The notes below the pieces were generated by a model. It saw only the letters and a list, made by a program, of their open reading frames with translations. It was not told the DNA's origin and made no database searches. The position numbers and the translations under genes are program-made. From positions 1-12,790 of the forward strand of contig NZ_SRZM01000395.1 of assembly GCF_019402445.1 (NCBI RefSeq): a DNA stretch of 12,790 nt, given 5' to 3'. Below are positions 1 through 6,387 of the stretch, piece after piece (position 1 is the first letter of the stretch; each line of letters opens with the position of its first letter). Source of the stretch: Brachyspira pilosicoli (GTDB lineage Bacteria > Spirochaetota > Brachyspiria > Brachyspirales > Brachyspiraceae).

Positions 1-73
1 ACCAAGTAGGTGCCTATCGGCAAAAGAACTTGGGTTTTACCCTACAGGCACGCTTCGCAGGGGGCAAAGCCCC
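1..73 (+). repeat. GC-rich hairpin repeat, copy A (cut by window start)
   Basis: A GC-rich patch in otherwise very AT-rich DNA, downstream of the lipoprotein gene. Nested inverted repeats are visible: GTGCCT (10-15) pairs with AGGCAC (46-51), TGCC/GGCA (11-14 and 18-21) forms a small hairpin, GGGT/ACCC (32-35 and 39-42) another, and GGGGC-AAA-GCCCC (61-73) a third. It shares AAAAGAAC (22-29) with copy C near 4923 and ACGCTTCGC (50-58) with copy F near 11532, so it belongs to the same dispersed family. No T run follows the last hairpin, so it is not a canonical intrinsic terminator. The left end is outside the window. Confidence 0.7.
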
Positions 74-157
74 AACTATAAATTTAAAACACTAAAAATT
101 TAATCACTATCAATATTTATTAATTTAGTTTTGAAACAAGTATATTATTTATAACTC

Positions 158-976
158 TTATTTATAATATTCAATCGCTTCTATATATTGATTTCTTAAT
201 TCATCATTTGTTATGCTGTTAGTAAAGTTTTTTAGATAGTTTATTCCTTCTTCTTTGTTTCCCATAATTATTTTATAAATGCCGTTAAAATATATAGCTT
301 CATATAGTTTTTGAGAATTACTATGATTGTTTAATACTTCATTAAAATATTTAATACCTTCATCAAACTGTTCATTATAAAATAAAAGTGTTCCTATATC
401 TACTAAATATGTTGGTATGTCTTCTTTTTCTATTTTGTTTTCTTTTAGTAATATGTCATACATTTCCATTGCTTCTTTATAATACTCGGAGTCTATATAT
501 ATTTTTAATTTTTCTACTGTTGGATTATCATTTGAAAACTCCTTATTAATGTTTTCTTTTTTTTCTTCTATATTTTTTATCTCTTCAAGTAAATCATTTG
601 TATCAATATAGCCTAATATCTTTTTTATAATAAAGTTATTTGTATTTATAAAAACTGTAGTAGGGAAGGCACTAATATTATATTGGTTTGTAAGAAGTTT
701 TATATTTTTATCATTGTATTCAGCATTAATTTTTAAAGGCACAAAATTGTAATTAATATTAGAAACTATGTCTTTATCCAAATAAACATTCGTCTCCATT
801 ATCTTACAAATTGTACACCAATCTGTATAAAAGTCTATCATTATGGTTTTATTTTCTTTTATAGCTTTTTCTAATGCAGTATTATAATTAGTTTCCCAAT
901 TTATTAATTGTGTATTTTGATTATTATTACAAGACAATAATAATATACTAAATGCTATAGTAAAAATATTTTTCAT
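158..976 (-). CDS. Thioredoxin-fold lipoprotein with C-terminal TPR-like helices
   Basis: A 272-residue protein with a lipoprotein signal: positive start (MKN), hydrophobic stretch, lipobox LLSC with the lipidated Cys at residue 16, then an Asn-rich linker. Residues about 25-135 resemble the thioredoxin-like domain found in DsbD C-terminal and Thioredoxin_7 proteins. The redox motif is W53-C54-T-I-C57 and the cis-proline lies in AFPTT (P105). Residues about 150-270 are helix-rich with TPR-like spacing (YYKEAMEMY, YNEQFDEGIKYF). The likely role is thiol-disulfide exchange outside the cytoplasmic membrane, as reductase or partner-specific redox protein; the substrate is unknown. The start at 976 is supported by AGGA about 8 nt upstream. 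It is transcribed separately from the ribosomal operon, being beyond that operon's terminator. A TATACT (1004-1009, minus) could be its -10 box, but no clear -35 is seen. Confidence 0.88.
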   Translation of the reverse strand: MKNIFTIAFSILLLSCNNNQNTQLINWETNYNTALEKAIKENKTIMIDFYTDWCTICKIMETNVYLDKDIVSNINYNFVPLKINAEYNDKNIKLLTNQYNISAFPTTVFINTNNFIIKKILGYIDTNDLLEEIKNIEEKKENINKEFSNDNPTVEKLKIYIDSEYYKEAMEMYDILLKENKIEKEDIPTYLVDIGTLLFYNEQFDEGIKYFNEVLNNHSNSQKLYEAIYFNGIYKIIMGNKEEGINYLKNFTNSITNDELRNQYIEAIEYYK

Positions 977-1008
977 TTATATATCCTAATTTATTTTTTA
1001 TTCAGTAT

Positions 1009-1046
1009 AAAAAAACAGCCATCATATATAAAATATAATGACTGTT
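1009..1046 (-). terminator. Rho-independent terminator of rpsF-ssb-rpsR
   Basis: Read on the minus strand, a 14-bp stem (arms 1033-1046 and 1014-1027, with two G-U wobbles) closes a 5-nt loop and is followed directly by seven T (1015-1009). It begins 33 nt after the rpsR stop and lies upstream of the lipoprotein gene, so it should end the ribosomal operon there. Confidence 0.9.
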
Positions 1047-1079
1047 ATTTATTATCAAGTATTTATATAAAACTAATTA

Positions 1080-1421
1080 TTAATATTTAGTTTCATAAGG
1101 AAGAAGAGCAATATTTCTAGCTCTCTTTATAGCTTTAGTAACTAATCTTTGATGTTTAGAGCAAGTACCATTTAAGCGTTTAGGTATGATTTTTCCACTT
1201 TCTTTAACATATTTTTTTAATAATTTTATGTCTTTATAATCTAATACATCAATATTGTTTTTGCAGAAATAGCATATTTTTTTCTTAAAGAATTTTTTTC
1301 TGCTAGCTGCATCTTTTTCATTTACTTCTTTGTTAAAATGCTGTTTTTTATCAGCTTTAACTTTATTTTCTTCTTCATTAGTAGAAGTATTTTCTATATT
1401 TTCTGTGTTTTCTAATTCCAT
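1080..1421 (-). CDS. rpsR: 30S ribosomal protein S18 with acidic N-terminal extension
   Basis: S18 is a small-subunit protein that pairs with S6 on the 16S rRNA platform. The conserved core (about residues 44-113) is unmistakable, with DYKDIKLLKKYV, ESGKIIPKR, NGTCSKHQR and AIKRARNIALLPY. It has Cys50-x2-Cys53 and Cys87-x2-His90, the arrangement of zinc-binding (C+) S18 proteins. The first 40 or so residues are a Glu/Asn/Lys-rich extension absent from the 75-residue E. coli protein. The start at 1421 is supported by GAGGAG 8 nt upstream. It is the last gene of the rpsF-ssb-rpsR operon. rplI, which often follows in other bacteria, is not here; the strong terminator comes instead. Confidence 0.97.
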   Translation of the reverse strand: MELENTENIENTSTNEEENKVKADKKQHFNKEVNEKDAASRKKFFKKKICYFCKNNIDVLDYKDIKLLKKYVKESGKIIPKRLNGTCSKHQRLVTKAIKRARNIALLPYETKY

Positions 1422-1445
1422 TATTTTATCTCCTCAAATATTTAA

Positions 1446-1883
1446 TTAAAATGGTACATCATCATCGTCAGAAAAACTACCTATATCAATACCATCAGAC
1501 ATACCGCCTCCAACAGAAGCAGAAGGAGTATATGTTGTATCCATTCCGCTAGATGGAGTGTTAGCACCTAGCATTTGCATACTATTAACTATGATTCTAA
1601 TTCTTGATTTTGTAGTATTTGTATCTTTATCTTGCCATCTATCCTGTCTTAAAGAACCATTAATAGCTATTTGTTTGCCTTTAGTTAAATATTTGCTTAT
1701 AGTTTCTGCTGTTTTACCAAAAGCAACTACATCAAAATAGTTAACCTCATTAGCATTTTTAGTGCTTACATAATAATTATTTGCTATAGAAAATTCTACA
1801 ACAGCACTTCCGCTTGGCAAATATTTTAGCATTGGGTCAGCAGTAAGTCTGCCTATTAAAGTTACATTATTTACATCTGACAT
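1446..1883 (-). CDS. ssb: Single-stranded DNA-binding protein
   Basis: A 145-residue SSB. The N-terminal OB fold (about 1-108) starts with NNVTLIGRLTADPML and includes VNYFDVVAFGKTAETISKYLTKGKQIAINGSL, typical of bacterial SSB. A short Gly/Ser linker leads to the acidic tip DDDDVPF, which binds partner proteins such as RecG and other repair factors. It sits between rpsF and rpsR in the usual order, with 31 nt to rpsF and 24 nt to rpsR, so all three are probably co-transcribed. A GAGG lies 11 nt before the ATG, a rather long spacing. Confidence 0.97.
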   Translation of the reverse strand: MSDVNNVTLIGRLTADPMLKYLPSGSAVVEFSIANNYYVSTKNANEVNYFDVVAFGKTAETISKYLTKGKQIAINGSLRQDRWQDKDTNTTKSRIRIIVNSMQMLGANTPSSGMDTTYTPSASVGGGMSDGIDIGSFSDDDDVPF

Positions 1884-1914
1884 AATAATTTAAGCCTCTT
1901 AGATTGATGAATAA

Positions 1915-2247
1915 TTATGCTTCTTGACTATTAGATTCTTCTTTTTTAACTTCTTTTTTTTGCATAATTTCATCTAAACGAACTATTATAAATCTTAATA
2001 TACTAAGCTCATATCTTAATTCTTTTTCAATTGTTTGTAAGCTTTTACCATCACATTTGAAATGATAGAAATAGAATTTACCCTCATTTACTTTACGAAT
2101 AGGGTAGCTTAGCTTGTGAATGCCATAATCTGATTCATTGAAGATTTCGCAATGATAATTTTGTAGGATTGATTTGACATGTTCTTTTGCTTTTTGATGT
2201 ACAGAGTCATTTATCTCTGTAACGAAAAGAATTTCATATTCTCTCAT
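1915..2247 (-). CDS. rpsF: 30S ribosomal protein S6
   Basis: S6 begins MREYEILFVTEIND and contains the family blocks YPIRKVNEGKFYFYHFKC and ELSILRFIIVRLDE, followed by a short Lys/Glu-rich tail; 110 residues. An upstream in-frame TTG at 2268 would add seven residues, but the Shine-Dalgarno AAGGAG (minus, 2262-2257) lies inside that extension, 9 nt before the ATG at 2247. The ATG is therefore the start. First gene of the rpsF-ssb-rpsR operon, driven by the promoter at 2320-2347. Confidence 0.96.
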   Translation of the reverse strand: MREYEILFVTEINDSVHQKAKEHVKSILQNYHCEIFNESDYGIHKLSYPIRKVNEGKFYFYHFKCDGKSLQTIEKELRYELSILRFIIVRLDEIMQKKEVKKEESNSQEA

Positions 2248-2256
2248 TTTTGTAAA

Positions 2257-2289
2257 CTCCTTGGACAAGGCTTCATATTTTTACGAAGC
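2257..2289 (-). promoter_or_regulatory. rpsF leader hairpins covering the ribosome binding site
   Basis: In the rpsF 5' leader (minus strand) CCTT-GTCC-AAGG (2270-2259) forms a small hairpin whose 3' arm is the first four bases of the AAGGAG ribosome binding site. Just upstream GCTTC (2289-2285) can pair with GAAGC (2274-2270). The two stems share base 2270, so they compete at the junction. S6:S18 is known to bind rpsF leaders in several bacteria. The CCG bulge described for that motif is not seen here, so this is only a candidate site for feedback. Confidence 0.4.
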
Positions 2290-2319
2290 GAAGTATTTAA
2301 TATTATTTTTATTCTAGCG

Positions 2320-2347
2320 ATTATATATTTTTTTGCTAAAAAGTCAA
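2320..2347 (-). promoter_or_regulatory. Promoter of the rpsF-ssb-rpsR operon
   Basis: On the minus strand, -35 TTGACT (2347-2342) and a perfect -10 TATAAT (2325-2320) are separated by 16 nt. Transcription would start near 2313, leaving a leader of about 65 nt before the rpsF ATG. Confidence 0.82.
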
Positions 2348-2421
2348 TGAATTTTATTATATAAATTTGGGTATAGAATTTTATGCTGAAATAATATATA
2401 TTAATATAAAATGGTTGTTAT

Positions 2422-4494
2422 ATGAAAGACTATAATAAAGAGATTTTTACTACAGATATAAAATATGTAAAAGGCGTAGGTCCAAAATACGCAGAAACAC
2501 TCGCTAAAAAAAATATATTCACACTTTATGATTTAATAACATTTTTCCCAAGAACATATGATGACAGAAGAAACACATTAAAGATAAATGAAGCATTAAA
2601 AAATCCAGATAAAAACTCTGTGGTGTATGTTGAAGTTATAGATGTTGGCAGTTTTACTTTTCAGTTTAGAAAGAAGCCATTAATAATAGTAACAGACGGC
2701 ATCACATTATGCGAAGTTCCTATATATGGCGGACGTGTTCCTGCTGGAGCAACTAAAGGAGCAAAATTATATCTTACAGGGAAGTTTGTACGCAATATGA
2801 GAGGGAAGGTGCAATGCAGGTTTGTGGAGTTTGAAAAGCCTTCTTCTAATTCTTTATCCTATGGAAAAATAGTGCCTATATATCCGCTTACAGAAGGGCT
2901 ATCTCAAAAAAAATTAAGAACTTTAATTGTAAGTGAGTTAGAAAAATTTGAAAAGAACATGCAATATGATATACCAAAGGTTATCAAGAAAAAATACAGA
3001 TTAAAAAGTTTTGTAAGCTCTATAATGGAGATGCATTTTCCTACATCTTTTGAGGCATTGGAAGAGGCAAGAGAGAGTTTAGTTTTTGAAGAGTTTTTAA
3101 CTTTTCAGTATATACATTTAAGCGAGAGAAGGCCAAATATACTTATAAAAGAAGAAAGGTATAATAGCAGTAATTTATTAGATAGGGTGAAATTAAGTTT
3201 AGGATTTAATCTTACAGATGACCAAAATAATGCTATAGAAGAGATAAAAAAAGATATGTTTTCTAATAGGCAATTATTTAGGCTTCTTCAGGGAGATGTT
3301 GGTGCTGGAAAAACTATTGTGGCATTTTTAACTGCATTAATACCAACAGAATCTAATTTTCAAACAGCCTTTTTAGCTCCCACAGAAATATTAGCACTTC
3401 AGCATTATTATACTTTTAAAAAAATAATAAAAAATGCCAACTTAGAAGATGTTATAAAAATAGATATACTTACTTCATCTGTTAGTCAGAATGAAAGAGC
3501 ATATACATTAAAAAGACTTAGAGAAGGCAAAACTCATATATTAGTAGGAACGCACTCTATACTATATGATGAAGTTGTATTTAAAAATCTTGCTTATGCT
3601 ATAGTAGATGAACAGCAGAGATTTGGAGTTAATCAGAGAAATAAATTATTATCAAAAGGAAATAATGTTGATTATCTATTAATGACAGCAACTCCAATAC
3701 CTCAGTCTTTGGCTTTAACTTTATTTGGAGAGTTGGATTTATCTATTATTAAGAGCATGCCGAAAGGAAGAAAGGGCGTGCTTACCAAATATAAAGAGTT
3801 ATACGAAAGAGACCATTGTTATAAGTTTTTAAAAAGCAGAATAGCAAAAGGTGAGCAGGGTTATGTGGTTTTTCCTTTTATAGAGAATGATGACAGCAGT
3901 ATAATTACTTTATCGAGCGAGTTTGAGAGGGCTAAGCAAACCTATTTTGAAAACATTAACATAGAAATAATACATGGTAAGATGAAAGATGAAGAGAAAG
4001 AATATATTATGAATAGGTTTTCAAATGGTGAGATAAAGGTGCTTTTTTCAACAACGGTAATTGAAGTAGGTATAGACAACCCCAACGCCACGACAATATT
4101 AATAGAAGGTGCAGAGCGTTTTGGATTATCGCAGCTTCATCAGCTTAGAGGAAGAGTTGGGCGTGGCGATAAACTTGGCTATTGTTACTTAATACTTCAT
4201 AGCGAGCTTAATGATATAATAAAAGAGAGAATTAATGTAATATGCGAAACTACTGATGGTTTTAAGATAGCTGAAAAAGATTTAGAGCTTAGGGGTGCTG
4301 GAGAGTTTTTGGGAGATAAGCAAAGCGGCATAGCAGATTTTAAGCTTGGAAATATTGTAAAAGATGCTGAGATTATGCGTAAGGCAAAAGATGAGATGCG
4401 AGAATTATTGAAGCTTGATAGAGAAGAGTTTTTTAGAGAGAATGAAGACTTTGTTATTAAAGCGAATTATTTAAAGAAAGAAATGAATATTTAG
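2422..4494 (+). CDS. recG: ATP-dependent DNA helicase RecG
   Basis: RecG remodels stalled replication forks and Holliday junctions. The 690-residue length and domain order fit: N-terminal wedge region with the start motif KGVGPKYAETLAKKNIFTLYDLITFFPR (split here as KGVGPKYAETL and LYDLITFFPR), an OB-fold wedge near residues 60-150, then the two helicase lobes. Visible motifs are Walker A GDVGAGKT (291-298), motif II DEQQRFG (396-402), motif III MTATPIP, and motif VI QLRGRVGRG, followed by the RecG tail with LRGAGEFLGDKQSG. Motif II is DEQH in the RecG proteins I know; the second Gln (Q399, codon CAG) replaces that His. The gene is divergent from rpsF. The ribosome binding site is weak (GGTTG). 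A poor promoter candidate is TTGGGT (2367-2372) with AATAAT (2390-2395), 17 nt apart. Confidence 0.96.
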   Translation: MKDYNKEIFTTDIKYVKGVGPKYAETLAKKNIFTLYDLITFFPRTYDDRRNTLKINEALKNPDKNSVVYVEVIDVGSFTFQFRKKPLIIVTDGITLCEVPIYGGRVPAGATKGAKLYLTGKFVRNMRGKVQCRFVEFEKPSSNSLSYGKIVPIYPLTEGLSQKKLRTLIVSELEKFEKNMQYDIPKVIKKKYRLKSFVSSIMEMHFPTSFEALEEARESLVFEEFLTFQYIHLSERRPNILIKEERYNSSNLLDRVKLSLGFNLTDDQNNAIEEIKKDMFSNRQLFRLLQGDVGAGKTIVAFLTALIPTESNFQTAFLAPTEILALQHYYTFKKIIKNANLEDVIKIDILTSSVSQNERAYTLKRLREGKTHILVGTHSILYDEVVFKNLAYAIVDEQQRFGVNQRNKLLSKGNNVDYLLMTATPIPQSLALTLFGELDLSIIKSMPKGRKGVLTKYKELYERDHCYKFLKSRIAKGEQGYVVFPFIENDDSSIITLSSEFERAKQTYFENINIEIIHGKMKDEEKEYIMNRFSNGEIKVLFSTTVIEVGIDNPNATTILIEGAERFGLSQLHQLRGRVGRGDKLGYCYLILHSELNDIIKERINVICETTDGFKIAEKDLELRGAGEFLGDKQSGIADFKLGNIVKDAEIMRKAKDEMRELLKLDREEFFRENEDFVIKANYLKKEMNI

Positions 4495-4570
4495 TTTTTT
4501 TATTGAACTCAAAACTTGTTTATATAAATTGTTTTAAAACTTTTATGTTTAATTATATAAGTTTTTATTT

Positions 4571-4610
4571 TATTCAACTTTTTCCCGAAAGTTGCAAAAA
4601 GTGCAAATAC
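4571..4610 (+). repeat. Repeat module X, minimal copy B1
   Basis: CAACTTT (4575-4581) and AAAGTTG (4588-4594) form a perfect 7-bp stem with loop TTCCCG, followed by the family tail AAAAAGTGCAAATA. It has the same left end (TATTCAACTTTTTCCCG) and tail as copy F at 11470-11556 but lacks the GC-rich interior, so it looks like the empty form of the element. Confidence 0.65.
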
Positions 4611-4668
4611 TACAACTTTATATTTTACAATATATCTTAGATGTAATATAACATCTAAAATTTAACAT

Positions 4669-4750
4669 ATACCTAAAGGTAGATTTTATAAAATGCAGTT
4701 CTTTTGGTTCTTTTATACCAATACCAAATTCGGGGGCTAGTCCCCGAAAT
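4669..4750 (+). repeat. Repeat module Y, copy B2, with near-perfect palindrome
   Basis: Starts with ATACCTAAAGGTA (4669-4681, also in copies C and D), then ATAAAATGCAGT (4688-4699, identical at 6173-6184), a stem TTGGT...ACCAA, and the palindrome TTCGGGGGCTAGTCCCCGAA (4729-4748; one G-T wobble). The second copy at 6171-6241 has the same order and orientation. No T run follows, so a terminator role is doubtful. Confidence 0.65.
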
Positions 4751-4836
4751 AAGTAAAAACATAAAAAATAAATTTTAATGAGTTTAAAAAATATTTATAA
4801 TACATTGAAACAATTATTTTTTATCAATTTTTTGTT

Positions 4837-4951
4837 GTTCTTTTTCCCGCAGCTCGCACCAATACCTAAAGGTACTTCCTACGGTCGTAGGCACTTCCTT
4901 CGGTCGCGGTGCGGACTTCGTCAAAAGAACCAAAAAGTGCAAATATTTTAG
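4837..4951 (+). repeat. Repeat module X, full copy C with GC-rich hairpin interior
   Basis: The outer stem is GTTCTTTT (4837-4844) with AAAAGAAC (4923-4930). Inside, CGCACC (4855-4860) pairs with GGTGCG (4908-4913), enclosing ACCT-AA-AGGT (4864-4873) and CCTAC-GGTC-GTAGG (4878-4891). The tail AAAAAGTGCAAATATTTT follows. The 17-mer GTGCGGACTTCGTCAAA (4909-4925) recurs exactly in copy F (11498-11514). It lies 135 nt upstream of the cysteine hydrolase gene. Confidence 0.75.
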
Positions 4952-5086
4952 TTTTATTAAAATTAAATATAAGAGTTATAGCTTAGCCATATACTAAAAT
5001 AATTAATTATAAAACAAAAATGCTTTACAAAAATTATTATTATATTATCATGTATATAAAATAAGCTTGTATAAGGGGATTTATTT

Positions 5087-5977
5087 ATGGAATATAAACA
5101 AATAGTTAACGAAGATTATATAGCTAAAGAAGAAAACCCAATCAAACAAAGCGATATATATAAATTGGCAGAAGAGTTTGCTAGTAGTAGCGATAATAAA
5201 AAATCTGAAAATAATTATGCAATGCTTATAGTTGATGCACAGAGAGATTTTGTAGATACAGAAAAAGGGGCATTGCCTGTACGCGGAGCTAAACAAGATA
5301 TTTCAAGAATAACTAAATTTATTTTTGAAAATATAAACTCAATTTCAGCAATATACACTACAATAGACACTCATAGATATGATGCTATATTTCATCCTTG
5401 TTTATGGAAAGATAAAGAAGGTAATGATGTTAATCCTTTTACAGAAATTACAATAGAAAAAATAGAAAATAAAGAAGTAATACCTGTTTTTGAAGATATT
5501 CAAATTGATTATGTAAGAACATTAAAATCACAAGGTAGTCAAAACCTAATTGTTTGGCCTTATCATTGTATATATGCTACAGACGGCTGGCTTATAGAAA
5601 AACAATTATCTAATATGCTTCTTTTTTATGAGAGAGCAAAAAATACTTCAGTTAATAGAATAGTTAAAGGCACAGATAAATTCAGCGAAATGTATGGAGC
5701 TATAAAACAAGAAGTTGTAAGCAAATATACTTCTAATAATTCTCATACTTGGATTTATACAATGAAAGATTATGATAAAATATATATATGCGGAGAGGCA
5801 AAAGATTATTGCGTTTATGAAACTGTTAAGCAATTATGCGAAGAGTATGACAGCAGTGTTAGAAGTAAGCTTTATGTGATGATGAATTGCTGCAGTTCAA
5901 TAGGCGATGAAATAAAATGCAATTTGAAGTATAAAGAGTTGTCGAAGAAATACGGCATAAACTTGATAGAGATATAA
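5087..5977 (+). CDS. Nicotinamidase/isochorismatase-type cysteine hydrolase
   Basis: A 296-residue protein of the isochorismatase-like superfamily with all active-site positions of nicotinamidase (PncA). The triad is Asp50 (LIVDAQRDF), Lys194 (IVKGTDKFSEMYGA) and Cys242 (GEAKDYCVYETV). Metal ligands are Asp94 and His96 (TIDTHRYDAIFHP), with His103 and His160 (VWPYHC) also placed as in PncA. The likely reaction is nicotinamide to nicotinate plus ammonia, feeding NAD salvage; another amide or an isochorismate-type substrate cannot be excluded. It is longer than typical PncA (213 residues in E. coli): a 43-residue polar N-terminal extension and an insert near 108-150 account for this. The start is backed by AAGGGGA 7 nt upstream. 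It stands alone between two sets of repeat modules, with no operon partner, and no terminator of standard form follows. Confidence 0.88.
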   Translation: MEYKQIVNEDYIAKEENPIKQSDIYKLAEEFASSSDNKKSENNYAMLIVDAQRDFVDTEKGALPVRGAKQDISRITKFIFENINSISAIYTTIDTHRYDAIFHPCLWKDKEGNDVNPFTEITIEKIENKEVIPVFEDIQIDYVRTLKSQGSQNLIVWPYHCIYATDGWLIEKQLSNMLLFYERAKNTSVNRIVKGTDKFSEMYGAIKQEVVSKYTSNNSHTWIYTMKDYDKIYICGEAKDYCVYETVKQLCEEYDSSVRSKLYVMMNCCSSIGDEIKCNLKYKELSKKYGINLIEI

Positions 5978-6003
5978 TTATTAGTTTATCAATTTTTTTT
6001 ATT

Positions 6004-6112
6004 GTTCTTTTTCCCGCCGCTCGCACCCATACCTAAAGGTACTTCTTTCAGTCGCAGGCACTCCCTTCGGTCGCGGTGCGGAGTTATTCAAAGTTTAAAA
6101 AATGCAAATATT
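6004..6112 (+). repeat. Repeat module X, copy D, with mismatched outer arms
   Basis: Closely matches copy C: GTTCTTTTTCCCGC at the left, CGCACC (6022-6027) pairing with GGTGCG (6075-6080), ATACCTAAAGGTA (6029-6041), CTTCGGTCGCGGTGCGGA, and the tail ATGCAAATATTT. The left arm is of the GTTCTTTT type, while the right side reads CAAAGTTTAAAA, which is the partner of the CAACTTT type in copies B1 and F. The outer stem therefore no longer pairs well. Confidence 0.72.
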
Positions 6113-6170
6113 TAAATTTCATATATAATAAAAATATATATAAATAATAAAATATGTTTTGGGTGATATT

Positions 6171-6241
6171 TCATAAAATGCAGTCTTTTTGCTTCTTTGG
6201 GTCACCAAAAGAAGTAGGGGTTTGGGGACTAGTCCCCAAAA
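6171..6241 (+). repeat. Repeat module Y, copy E, with perfect 20-nt palindrome
   Basis: Contains ATAAAATGCAGT (6173-6184), a stem CTTCTTTGG (6192-6200) with CCAAAAGAAG (6205-6214), and the perfect palindrome TTTGGGGACTAGTCCCCAAA (6221-6240). Compared with copy B2 the palindrome differs at symmetric positions so that pairing is kept (T-A replaced by C-G). It could be an RNA hairpin or a DNA protein-binding site; a run of A, not T, follows on the plus strand. Confidence 0.72.
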
Positions 6242-6387
6242 ATAATGCAAAAATAAAAATTAAACAAATATTTTCACAAACTACCAAATATTCACTATAC
6301 ACAAAAAATAATATTTAACTTAAAAAATAAACATACTTTTTCCGAGAATTAATGCAGTAAAATTAATTTTTATTATGATGAGTAAAT

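Larger units (their letters stand above)
4495..5086 (+). other. 592-nt intergenic region with repeat modules, no gene
   Basis: No convincing coding sequence on either strand. It holds repeat module B1 (4571-4610), an AT-rich hairpin TTAGATGT/ACATCTAA (4637-4644 and 4651-4658), module B2 with a 20-nt palindrome (4669-4750), repeat copy C (4837-4951), and the ribosome binding site AAGGGGA (5073-5079) of the next gene. No strong intrinsic terminator was found behind recG. Between 4952 and 5072 I see only AT-rich DNA; TTTACA at 5024 has no well-spaced -10 partner. Confidence 0.6.
5978..6387 (+). other. 410-nt intergenic region with repeat modules, no gene
   Basis: No gene seen. It contains repeat copy D (6004-6112) starting 26 nt after the hydrolase stop, then repeat copy E (6171-6241) with a perfect palindrome. 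From 6242 to 6387 there is AT-rich DNA with no convincing promoter. The next gene's ribosome binding site is weak (GATGAG before the ATG at 6388). A ten-codon frame beginning ATGATG at 6375 overlaps it but has no support as a gene. Confidence 0.6.

Noticed and set aside
2248..2268. TTG start for rpsF seven codons upstream of the ATG
   Set aside because: The only good ribosome binding site, AAGGAG, lies within those codons, correctly spaced for the ATG at 2247.
4571..4951. Possible CRISPR array from repeated motifs
   Set aside because: The repeated motifs have irregular spacing, differ in length, and lie within hairpins; there are no regular spacers and no cas genes.
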